Origin: Capra hircus
Taxonomy: Eukaryota > Chordata > Mammalia > Artiodactyla > Bovidae
Direction: 5' to 3'
Assembly: GCF_001704415.2 (NCBI RefSeq)
Contig: NC_030831.1
Span: forward strand, 42,144,134-42,208,133
Length of the DNA: 64,000 nucleotides
Position 1 is the first letter of the stretch. Every line of letters begins with the position of its first letter. The translations under genes and the position numbers were made by a program. Shown piece after piece: positions 34,201 through 46,200 of the stretch. The notes beneath the pieces were generated by a model. That model saw nothing but the letters and a program-made list of their open reading frames with translations, made no database searches and had not been told where the DNA came from.

Positions 34201-37200
34201 AAAGGTTTGAATAAAATCAGTTTCTACCAAAACAAAGTGATGTTGTTGCTGTGCTTCTTAGATCCCTCCCCAAATTTCCAAATTTCTGGAAGTAAATATA
34301 TTGGGACATGCCAGTTTTAGGTTAATTATTGTGTATAGATGGCACGTTTCTGAAACTTACTTTTAGCATACTTCTTTTATGAAGGTAATACAACTTCATT
34401 GTCAAAATTTCTGGTATGAAATAGAAGAAAATATCCCACTTCCCCCCAGCCGGAAGTAAGCTCCCCTGTGCTGGGTTCTGTTTATACTGGGTCTTCATGG
34501 CTCTGTTCTCGTCCTCTTCCAGGACACTGGCGTGGGGAAGTCCAGCATCGTGTGTCGATTCGTCCAGGATCACTTTGACCACAACATCAGCCCGACCATT
34601 GGGTAAGTTCTCACCTGTTCTTCCCATTCACCTTTCTTCCTAAGTACCCAGAGAGGTCACAGTGTCTGAGCCTTCAGGGGTGTTCATCCCAGCCAGGGAG
34701 ACTCATTCCTGACTGTGAAGACTTGGACACAACTCAGGGCCTTGGGCGATGTGTCCGGTCTTCCTATCCCTGCAGTCCCCTCCACCTTGCACCAGCCGCC
34801 CTCACTGCCACCTCGGGTTGTTTCCTTGATCTCCGAGTGCGTTATTCTGCAGATCATGCCGACTTTATTTCCAGATGGAAGTCGAGATCTGGGACGAATC
34901 CCTGAAGGTCCTGCTTGAACCTGCCTGCCAGGAAACCTGGGAACGTGTCCACGCACAGCAGAGCCGTCTGCACGGATCGTGGGCAGATTGATTTTCCTTT
35001 CCTGGCTGAATCCAGGGTCGGCATCTCTGTTCTGATGCTTGGGAGAGGAGGGGAGGATTGCCCTCCTACCCCCTGCCCTGCCCAGACCTCAGCCTTGGGA
35101 CGCGAGAGCACTTCCTGTTCGCTTTCTCTTCGCTTTCTCTTTGCTAGGATGCCTTCACCAGATGTGCTTCTGCCGTGCTGCTTTGCAGGTGGTTAATTTT
35201 TCACCATCTTAGTACTTAGCCCAGTGTCTTTCTCCATGAAGTCAGCATGCTCTCTGCAGAGAGCAAGGTTTGGTTTTCCTCAGCAGGGAAACAACGGGTG
35301 TATCAATTTGGGGAACTGGATAGGATGGATGAGGACAGGGCAACGGCCTCCATCAGCCTTGAGTGGAGAAGATTCATGGCAGGGCACATGGCAAGCTTCT
35401 AACTCGCAGCCATGGAGTCCACTGGGAGTCCACCCGCCTCCCACGGTGATCACTGCCTTGAGAAGGACCTCAGGCTGTGAAAGGGCATCGTTTCTGCACC
35501 GAAAGTTCATCCTTGCCACCGGGTGACTCATGAGAAACCCTGACTGCTATTCAAGCAGACTGTCAGCATCATGAACAGATGTGTGCACCTCTCTTTCTAG
35601 TTTGACCTTTACAAGGACATCGTGTTTCTTCTCTGCCAGCTTCTGCTTCCCGCAGGTAATGAAGCCAGTCCAGCATTGCTCACCCCCATCGCTCGGGAAG
35701 CGAAGATGCCTGAGAGTCTGAACTTGAAAGCTAGCAAGGAGGCTGAAAAAAAAAACAAAAAACAAAAGAGCAACGGTTGTCAGTCTTCATTTCAAACAGT
35801 AATTGTCTTTCTCCTAGTGGCAGGAAATCAGGAACAGAGAGAGGTGTCTGCACATATAGGTATGTGTGTGTGTGCACATTCTTAGCCATGTCCAACTCTT
35901 TGCAACCTCATGGACTGTAGCCTGCCAGGCTCCTCTGTCCATGGGATTCTCCAGGCAAGAAGCCTGGAGTGTGTTGCCATGCCCTCCTCCAGGGGATCTT
36001 CCCGACTCAGGGATCAAACCCGCATCTCTAGCATCTCCTGCATTAGCAGGCAGATTCTTTACCAGTTGAGCCACCAGGAAGCCCCACATATAGGTGAATG
36101 CATACATACATATGGTATGATATGCATTGCTACTTTCTCTAGAGCTGTTCCTTGCCGGCTCACTGTGTACCGATGGACTTCACAGCTGTTGTTTCCTCAT
36201 TTGACCCTGAAGCAGCCCATAGATCACGCAGGGTGGATTTGGGGCCTATTTCACAGATGAGCAAACTGAGGGACTGTGACCCTCATCCTCCAGGGTGGCC
36301 ATGGGGCTCTGTCTTCTCTCCTGACTGTGCCATCAGATTCTTTCTTGACCAGGGTCAAGGTCATCTCAGGTCTCAGGCTTACCTCCGTCATATCTGTAAA
36401 ATGAAAAGCGTAGTCTGGGTATATTTTTTTCCCCTAGCTCATAAAAGTCTAAGACTTTAAAGGCATGAACTTAGTTTTCTAAACCTGAGAACTTTTTGTG
36501 AGCAGAGTTGCTGTATTTTTTATCCCATTGCCTATAATATATTGAAGAATGAATGAAAATCTGCTTTGCTGTTTAGTTGCTAAGTGACTTGTTTAGTTGG
36601 TAAGTGACTTGTTGTTTAGTCGCTAGGTCGTGTCTGATTTTCTGTGACCCCATGGACTGTAGCCTGTCAGGCTCCTCTGTCCTTGGGATTTCCCAGGCAA
36701 GAATACTGGAGTGGGTTGCCAATTCTTTGCTCCAGGAGATCTTCCTGACCCAGGCTTGAACTTGCATCTCCTGCATTAGCAGGCAGATTCTTTTCTACTT
36801 TACCAGTGAGCCACCTGAGAAAATCTGACTTACATCAATGTAAAAACAAAAATAAGCATCAAGATAAAATGTTGATATAGCCGTCTACATACAATTTTAA
36901 AAAGCATTTTTGGAAAATGTTCCATAAGCCAAGTTAAAGGGCAAAGATTTAACTGAAAAAAAAATTTTTTTTAAATACACTGTTACAAAAAGTTGGTATA
37001 AAATAGTAAAAAAGGACACAAGAAGCAGGATGACCATCCCCGCTAAAAAGTAGGCCAAGGTCATGAACTAAAGATTCACAAAAGGAAAACAACTGAAGAG
37101 TAAATACTAAAATGATGTTCAGACTTAGGACAACCACGACAAAAACCCAGAAAGGAAATACCATTTCCTGTGTGTCATCCTGGAGCAGATTCGAAAGGCT

Positions 37201-40200
37201 CTCGTTTGGGGAAAAAGTCATCGCATACGTTTCAGTGGGTGTACAGGTAGGTACAAGCTACCATTTGGTGAGCATAGCAATGTGGAGAGTATATGCTTCT
37301 GAGAAATCCAAAGAATAGTTGTACAAGGACACAAAGATTCAGGTTCAAGGATATTCATTTAACCATTGTCATAACAGTGAAAAATAAGGGGACCGTGACA
37401 TAGTGTGTAATACGCAGTCACCAGGTAATGATGCTGATCTATAGCCACAGAAATAGAAAGATGTCCACGATATATCAAGTGCAGGAGATACGAAATCTAT
37501 GTACCATCGACTCGGGGGATAAAAGTTGTGTCAACACCATTTGGAAGACAGTACCAACTTATTAGCAGCGAATATGGCTGGGTAGTGAAATTACAACTGA
37601 TTTTATGTTCCTCCTTTATATTCATTTTTAACATATTTTTTTAGTGAAGTACTACTATTGCTTTTATAATGAGAAAAGTCATCAAGAGATTTTGATTTTT
37701 GGAGTATATTTGCTCTGATGAGTACGCTGGGACATACAGTTTAAGAACTCTTAAAGAAACGAAATGTCATGTGGCAGATGCAATTTTGATCATATTAGGT
37801 TATATCACTTAGAAAAACCCTTAGAATTTCCATCTAGTGCAATTGTGTGTTAATAATTAGAGCTTTCTGACTATTCGCCTTGGTGTTGAGTACATTGTGG
37901 GGACAGTCATGGGGCCTGCAGGGACGAATATCTTCCTCCCTGGAACTTCTGTGGTCTGCCTTTAGTCTCAGGGAAGAGTAGAAATTGAGGAAATCTTACC
38001 AGGCTGAGCACTGAGTGGTGGCAGGGCTGGACTCTCGCTAGACTGTGAGGGCCCTTGGGGTCTGTGAAAGTGAGGGAAGACATCCTGATGCTTTACCCCT
38101 GCAGACTCCAGTGTGCATCCTGAGAAGAGCAAGAGGAGGACACCCTTATTGTCCCTAGAAAGTGAATTTATATCTGACATATAGTCTAAATTTTCATTTT
38201 GCCAGTTGTCCTCAAAACGTCTTTGGAGTGCTTTTCCCACTAATCCAGGTTCCAGTCAAGGTCCATACAGTGAATTTGGTGGGTTTGTCTCTTTCCTCTC
38301 TCTTAATCTAGATTCTAAAACACCCCCACCCCCGTCTTTGGTTTTGTTCACTTTTCAGGACATTGACTTACTCCAAGCATTTGGGCCCGTCATCTGTTAG
38401 AATGTTGCCTGTTCCAGATTTACTGGATTGCATCCTCACAATTAAATTCACACTAAACATTTTTTGGGCAGGAACTCTGCACAGGTGAACAGGTGAAGCA
38501 TGTACTGACCACACCACGTCAGGAGGCTCCTCGTGCCTGCTTCTCCCCCAGTCAGAGGCTTGCTGTTATTTAATGAATGGGAAACTTTATCACACAGGGA
38601 AAAAAAAAACCAAGGCTACCCAACATTCCTTGTGTTAGACTTTAACACCTTTTCTGAGCATTGAGAAAAAGCTTAAGAGGAACTATGCAAAAAAGAAAGT
38701 ATCAAGTGTTTCATTATCTACTGAGAGTTTCAAATCCTCCCTTTTTCTTGGATAAAACAAGTATTTGTTCATCTGCCCATCTTTATCCCTGCACTTGCAC
38801 GAGCAGGATGAGGGTGAGACAGTATTCTAATGGTTGTTGCCAGTGCCGGGGTCATAGAGCAGGGAGTGTGCACCACTGTTTACACCTCTGCAAGGCCCAC
38901 ACTCTCATGTGCCCGGATACAGCTGCTGTTTTCACTCTTAATTGTGGTGATCATACATTTTTTAAATCTAAGTGTTTTTTTTTTTTCCTGATTGCAGGCA
39001 TCTAATGTCTTAGGACTGTTGAAGATAAGTGTTTTGAAACACAGTGTTCTGAATACACTTTGTGCTTCCCCCCGGCCCAAGTCCTCTGTTGGACTAACAG
39101 AAGAGGCAGGATTTCTTCTTTGGGGTGGCAGGTCCCCTTTCCTCTCCATGGCCCCTAGAGGAGAGCCTGTGGGGTCCTGCCAAGGCCCCGCCATCACCTG
39201 ATGGAAACAGGAGTCTTCGTGAAGGTCGCAGGGGTGATCGGTAATGTGCCAATGTCACTTCTCTTTTTCAGGGCGTCTTTTATGACCAAAACTGTGCCTT
39301 GTGGAAATGAACTTCACAAGTTCCTCATCTGGGACACTGCTGGTCAGGAACGGGTAAGGACACGCTGCTGTTGGCTTCCTGGGGATACGATGCCAAACAG
39401 CACTGGTTTCTTTGTATCTGGCAAGACTTGGTGACTAGTGATAGAAATCCAGCTTCAAATGAGTTAGGCACAAAAGGGAATGTGCTCTTTAGGCGTGAGG
39501 ACCTGGAAGGGGCCAAATCCCATCCCTGCCAACGTGCTGTCAAAGTTGCACAACTCTATTCCATTTTCTTTGCTTGCTGACCTTGAAATTGACTTCTTTT
39601 TAGGCCGACTCCCTGGCCATCAGCAACCTCAAAAATAGAGCTGCTCTTCTCAGGCAAGGGGCTCCTCGTCTACCTGGTCTGAGCTGTGTGCTCAGGGGAT
39701 GTGGCGCCCCTGCTGGTGGGGCCAGGGAGTGCACTTGCCCTAGGAGGTGGCTGCGCTCAGTTCCACCCGAGCCCCGTGGCCTGGGAGCTGGACAGGCTTT
39801 GTTCCCTGAAGTCTGGGTTCCCATCCTGGGAAACGGGGCAATGGGTACTGGGTTACCAGGAACAATGGATGAGGGCTCTCTTATTTCTGTTGTTGTTCAG
39901 AGCCTAAGTTGTGTCCAGCTCCCCTCTGCACTGTAGCATTCCAGGCTTCCCTGTCCTTCACTATCTCCTCCCATCTCTTATTCCTAATTCTCTTTATTTC
40001 CTGAAAATGTTTATGGAGAAGATAACTCCAGAAGCGCCATCTCTAGATTTTAAAAGGTGAAACAATAGATACCCACAGACTGTCTCGAGCAGGAAATGTA
40101 ATAACTAGGGCATATGTTATCAGAGTTGAGAGGAGTGGTCTGGATGGGTGAACACAGGGCTCACCAGTACCTTCTCTTAACCAATCAAAACTGGCCCCGG

Positions 40201-43200
40201 AGCCGGTTATCGCAGAGTAAGACAGGTTGAACTTGCCCTGGTCTGTTCCTAGCTCACGTCACCGTCTCTGCCCACTTAGAATGTCGGCACTTCCTCGCTC
40301 CCCACCCCAACTTGCTCCCTTTTTCTCCACAGCCCTTGCTATGTGTGTTCAGGTGCTCAGGTGTGTCCCCGTGGACACAACTTTGCGACCCCACAGACTG
40401 TAGCCTGTCAGTCTCCTCTGTCCATGGGATTTCCCAGACGAGCATCCTGAAGTGGGTTGCCATTTCCTTCTCCAGAGGCTCTTCCCAACCCAGGGACTGA
40501 ACCCATGTCTCCTGCATTGGGAAGCGAGTTCTTTAACCACTGCGCTACCAGGGGAGCCCACAGCCTTCACCAGCCTCTAATATGCTCCTCAGTTCGCTCA
40601 TCAATTCTGTCAACCGTCTCCCTCTCACAGGAGAATCCAGGACTCCGGATAATCCATCGTTTTCATTATCAGCTCCTCACACAGCAAGTGTGTGTTTATA
40701 CGAATTGCATTTTCTGTAAATCCCCTCTTAAAATGAACATTCCAGTGTTTGTAGATGAAGCTGTCTCAGAGGTTTCCTTTCCTTTAATGAGGACGAATCG
40801 TCTGGCCTCAAATGCTACCCTCGTTAGGACGTCTGCTCCTTCACTGTGGAATCAAGAACTCAGATTAGCACACAGGAGGCTGCTACCTGGGGCCCCTCTT
40901 TCTCTCTGACCGTGGGCCATACCCACTTCCAAAATTAGGGGGCCGGAGTCCAAGGGAAGTGACATGATAGGGGTCTCTTCTCTATGTCCCTGTGTGTTCT
41001 CTGTAGCGATAAGCTGGATTTCTGTTTTCGGAGTTGGGGGTTTGTTCCTTAAGCAAAGAGGTTTTCTTCTTCCCCGTTTTACTTTTGCTCATGAAATAGT
41101 TGCTTATGCAGCTGCTTTAAAAAAAAATAATTCTAAATTAATTTTAAAAATAATTTTATTTATTTCTATTTGGCTGTGCTGGGTGGTCCTTGCTGCGCTC
41201 ATGGGCTTTTCTCTAGTTGCCGTGAGCAGGGGCTACTCTCTGGTTGTGGCGCACTGGCATCTTATTGCAGTGGCTTCTCTTGTCGCGGCCCTTAGGCTCT
41301 GGAGCACAGACTCAGTAGTTGTGGCCCACAGGCTTAGTTGCTCTGCAGCATGTGGGATCTTCCCGGACCAGGGATCATAGCTGTGTCTCCTGCATTGGCA
41401 GGCAGATTCTTTACCACTGAGCCACCAGGGAAGCCCCTGCAGCGGCTCTTCCTGAGTGTCATCAGTCCGTTTTACATGGAGAGGCAGCGTTGCGGCTCCT
41501 CCTGCCACGGCATGTCCTCTAGGAGAGGCAGCGTTGCGGCGCCTCCTGCCGCGGCATGTCCTCTAGGAGAGGCAGCGTTGCGGCGCCTCCTGCCGCGGCA
41601 TGTCCTCTAGGAGAGGCAGCGTTGCGGCTTCTCCTGCCGCTGCAGGTCCTCCAGGCTGTGCCCCGGTCTTGTGCTCAGTGCTTACTGTGCGCTAATACGT
41701 GTAGCCCACTCACGGCACTCAGCTGGGACTGTCTTTATCGCCATCCACAGGGGAGGTCACCCCGGCTCAGAGAGGGTGAGTAACCTGGTCAAGAACACAC
41801 AGCTAAGAAGGTATAAAGCAGAAATTTGAATCGAGCAGTCTGGGTCCTGGGATTGATAGTTATGTATTGATGGAAAAAAAGCACAGAAAACCACACAATT
41901 AAAATGATCCAAAATCCCACAGCCCAGATATTATTTCTACTGTTGACATTAGGTGGCCATTCTCCAGATAGCTCACTGTATGTGTGTGTGTGATAATTTC
42001 TTATCAATGGGATCCTGATTCTTTATAACCTGCTGTTTTCACTTGTGTTGAAGTGTCCCTAGAGGGAGATTTCTGTGTGATTGAAGCAGGGTTCTTGACA
42101 TTGACTTACCTAGTCTAATAGTCATGAGATCAATTACTTTGGGTGAAATTTGGCTCTAACATGACTATCAAAGTTTGGAGTCTGGCCCACTTAGCATCTC
42201 AAAGCAAAAGCACCGTAACATTTCTTTCATAGGCCTATATTTTTAATTAGTCTAATTGCTTTTCTAAAATTTATCTCTCAGGTTGTAGATACCTGTGACT
42301 ATATCACTGTGTCTATAATTTGAAAAGCATAAGCCTCATATTAGGGCTTCTTCTTATACTCCAGGGAAGGGGGCTTGGGTTTGGGTGGTCATTTCAGGTG
42401 AATCCAGGTTTGTGGAGCGTGAGTGGACAGAGTCCCCCTGACCTCGTGGTCATGGATCCCTCTGGCCCTCAACAGCTTGGCGTGTTACCCCCAGGCTGAC
42501 CTTGTCTCGTCCCTCCATGCAGCCTGCTCTCGCTCCAGTGATGGCAGTTTTTCAGTCGTTTTGGCAGCTTCGTGCTGGACTTAATCGTGCTTGTAATGAC
42601 GTTGCCTCATGTTTGAGCTAAAAATAAATTCCCTGCTGTTGCTGGTGCGGATTGCGGTTGGTTCTCTCATTAATCGTTGGAGTCCAGTGCATTTTATTTT
42701 CCCTCCTTATCGTTGTAGAAATCTACTGCTGTTCTCCCTAGTTTTCACAATGCTGAACCCAGTCTCTTTGGATTTATGAGTTGACTGTATCAAGACAGAT
42801 TTAACTGCTCCACGCGGTGCGTTGCATATGATGACTCCTCAAAACTGGACCATGTCTGAGTCTGCCTGGCACACGCAGCACTCCTGTCCATGTCCTACTT
42901 ACTGTGGTGCTGAGTCTACCTTAGATGTGGCGCAGATTCGTACTCTCCAAGGATGATTTTCCCCTGTGAGCACTGATCCTGGTCTCCTGTTCCTGTAGAA
43001 GAGCGCGGTCATTCTTTTTTGTCTGTTGTAAATTTTATTGAAGGGTAGTTGATTTACAGTGTTGTGCTAATTTCTGCTGTATAGCAAAGTGGCTCAGTTA
43101 TACACACACACACATAGATATTCTTTCCATATTCTTTTCCACTATGGTTTATCATAGGATATTGAATGTAGTTCCCTGTGCTGTACAGTAGGACCTTGTT

Positions 43201-46200
43201 TATCCATCCTGTGTGAAATAGCTTGCATCTGCTAATCCCAGACTCCCAGTCCATCATCCATCGTCAGCCCTCTGTCCCTCTTGGTAGCTACAAGTCTGTG
43301 CTCTGTGTCTGTGAGTCTGTTTCATAGATAAGCTTATTTGTGTCATGTTTTAGATTTCACATATAAGTGATATCAAATGATATTTGTCTTTCTCTGTCGG
43401 ACTTACTTCACTTAGTGTAATAATCTCTAGGTTCATCCACATAGCTGCAAGTGGCATTATTTCATTCTTTTTTTATGGCTGAGTAATATCCCACAGTATG
43501 TAAGTACTGCATTTTCTTTATCTGTTCCTCTGTTGACGGACACTTAGGTTGTTACCATGTCTTGGCTGTTGTGAATAGTGATGCTGTGAACAAAAGGGTG
43601 CATGTGTCTTTTCCACCTAGAGTTTTGTCTGTGGATAGAGTGCATTCATTCTTGACATGTTGTCTTTTGCTTTTAGTTCAGCCCTATATGATGGGCACCC
43701 TCCAGTTCTTTCAGTGCCAAATGGTAATCCATCAAGTGCCTCTGTAAAAAGAAAAAAAAATGGTTAAAAAAAATGTAACCATTTCCAGTTGATTGTTGAA
43801 TCCAGTCTGTTAAAAGCTTAGCGTTTTTGAGACTTGTGCATTGACTATGCTGCTCCCCAGGGGCGTTGTTGCGAGAGAAGAGTGCCCTGTCGGAGCTCGG
43901 AGGTGGCTTCTGGGGTGTCCCTCCTGTCCTGTTCGCAGGGGTCGTCCTGTTGGTTTCTGCTTCCTGATGACGGGTGAGGAGGGGCAGCGGTAGATCAGCA
44001 GAGCCTCTAGAGGGATGCTCTCAGGGACTGGAGCTCAGAGAGAGCCCTGGGGAGAGAAGGGAAATTATCTGCCGAGCTCTGTCGTCCCAGCTCCTATTGT
44101 CAGGATTTGTGAGGGGGATGAGACTTCTGTGCCAGGGTGTCAGCTTATTCCTTTCTTCCGAGTTTCCTCTGATTTCCTCCTGTTCTTCCGTTTCAGCTGG
44201 GGACCAGTGTATCCTCACTGCTACTGAATATCACAATGTGAGACGAAGCGTTACCTTTCTAGATGTATACTTCCATATCTTTCTGTGCCTGCTTTAAAAC
44301 ACAGTCACCATCCATAGAATAACTCCATTAAAAATGTCAGCATCCTGGAAAAATGTCAGACTTCCTTTTCCTGGTGTGATCCATCAGAGCAGCATTATTT
44401 TAAGAATCTAACCTGGAAAAAAAATGAACATCATCTTATTGTTTTGTTTCATTTGGTGAGAGTCATCGTTGTAGTTGTCTGTCTTTCCTAGTTGGCTTGT
44501 CGTTTAGTTGCTAAGTCGTGTCCTACTCTTTGTGACCCCATGGACTATAGCCCGCCAGGCTACTCTGTCCATGGGATTCTCCAGGCAAGAATACTGGAGT
44601 GTTAGCCCTTCTCTTCTCTCAGGGATCTTCCCCACCTGGAGACAGAACCTGAGTCTCCTGCATTGCTGAGATGTGGGTTCTTTACTGCTGAGCCACCTGG
44701 CAAGCCCCCTCATTTCCCTCCTTGGGCTCAGCTCCTCCCGTCTCCCATAACTTGGAAGCTTAGATAATGGGATCATAGATGTTAGGGTGCAGCTGAGAAA
44801 GCCGTGGCCTCAATATTGGGTCAGAATGGGTCCTTGGGAAGGAAAAGAGAATTGAAGACAACAAGTTCAAGGTCAAGTTCAGGCTCTTTACAAACATCAA
44901 AAGAAACTTCTGCTTCCTTTCCTTCTTTCTTAGGGCCCTGGAGTTCGTGGTCAGGAAAGTGGTTCACTATTCATAGGCTGTGGCTAAAGTCAGAGGAAAG
45001 TTTGACCTTCATGGGTCCTTGAAGAAAGAGGCCTCTTACAGGCTCTGAAAGAGCTGATCTTTGTTTTCTCCCCGGCTCACCCTACAGCCCCTGGAGAGAG
45101 AGGCCAGCTCCCAGCTCCCAGCACCGAGCCTACACTCAGCGCTGCTGGAGGGAGGGGGGCTTTACCCTCGGCACCTCCTCACAGACTTCCATTGTGGGGG
45201 GTCTGCCTTCAGTGGGAGGAGGTAGGGTCTATGCAACGCCCCTTCTTAGAGAACAGTGCTTCCACAGTGTGGACTGAGGTCTGAATTAGGGAACCATGCC
45301 CTCCCTCCATCGCCCCACCGCCAAGAAGGCTCTTAGAAAAGAAAAGTGGGTGAAGGTTGTGTGTGAAGCTGATGGCTCAGAGGCCTGCAGATGTGCTCTT
45401 AAATGAGAGCAGCGGCTGTCGATGGGGTCTGGGAGCCTCAAGAGTCACTTTGAAAAGTCACCCAGAAGGGCAGAGACCCGGCGACAGAAACCGAGGAAAA
45501 GAATGTGACAGTGGTGTTTGGGCTGGGGCAGCTGCTCACCGACCTGGCTCCCAGGGTTTGTTCTGTGTGGGGGTGTTAGCGTCATTTAGGAAAATAAGAT
45601 TTTACGTGCAGAATTGTCCTGCTGGGTGTCAGAATGTTGCCGACAGGAGAGAAAGAGGAAAGACACGTCCGTGTACTGAAAAAATAAATCCAGTAAGTCC
45701 TTCAGGAAACACTGCGAAGTCTCTGCCCTCGGCGGGTGGGATGGGAATGCTGGGAAGGGGGAGGGGACGGGGAATGGAGACTCAGGAGCAGTGGTGGGCT
45801 GGGGGGTCTCAATCCTGAGCTGGCCTGAAGGGACCCAGCCCCTTCCTCTGGCATCCTCCCCACCAGAACAGACCCTCTGCTCCCCAGAGAGCATCTCCCC
45901 CTCCTGGGGACCGATGCGGCTCCTCTGGATGAAGACTCTTGGGTTCCTAGGGCTTTTTCTGTGTCTTTAGCCTGGGATGTGATGCCATAAGGTCTTCCCA
46001 GGTGGCGCTAGTGGTAAAGAACCCACCTGCCAATGCAGGAGACTTAAGAGATGCGGGTTCAATCCATGGGTCACAAAGATCCCCTGGAGGAGGGCATGGC
46101 AACCCACTCTACTATTCTTGCCTGGAGAATCCCATGCACAGAGGAGCCTGGTGGGCTACAGTCCATGGGGCCGAAAAGAGTCGGACAGGACTGAAGCAAC

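Larger units (their letters stand above)
4285..34522 (+). other. RAB31: RAB31 intron 1 (30,238 bp)
   Basis: GT-AG intron splitting the P-loop coding sequence. Besides the repeats listed separately, I see nothing assignable in these longer stretches: 4661-5290, 5491-6024, 6884-8529, 9025-11515 (apart from the 10859 element), 12751-13196, 13517-14535, 16991-22194, 23401-24122, 24341-25617, 25815-28055, 28271-29439, 31231-31671, 31863-32999, 33178-33752 and 33994-34500. No recognised exon of another gene was found on either strand. Confidence 0.85.
4212..34578 (+). other. Candidate overlapping upstream ORF in RAB31 mRNA (42 codons, spliced)
   Basis: An ATG at 4212 with A at -3 is 34 bases upstream of the RAB31 start and in a different frame. 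Read through the exon 1/exon 2 junction it stays open for 42 codons and stops at TGA 34576-34578 in exon 2. It would exist in the mRNA only if transcription starts upstream of 4212, which is likely but not shown. An overlapping uORF of this type usually lowers main-ORF initiation. Confidence 0.45.
34603..39271 (+). other. RAB31: RAB31 intron 2 (4,669 bp)
   Basis: GT-AG intron, phase 2. It contains two Bov-tA SINEs in minus orientation with clear target-site duplications, an old L1 fragment, and unassigned stretches 34603-35850, 36276-36554 and 37661-39271. Confidence 0.9.

Noticed and set aside
41481..41656. CRISPR-like array
   Set aside because: The 44-bp units abut each other with no variable spacers and the DNA is mammalian; it is a minisatellite.
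45357..45818. 153-codon plus-strand frame in intron 3
   Set aside because: No similarity recognised and antisense frames are equally open; probably chance in GC-rich DNA.
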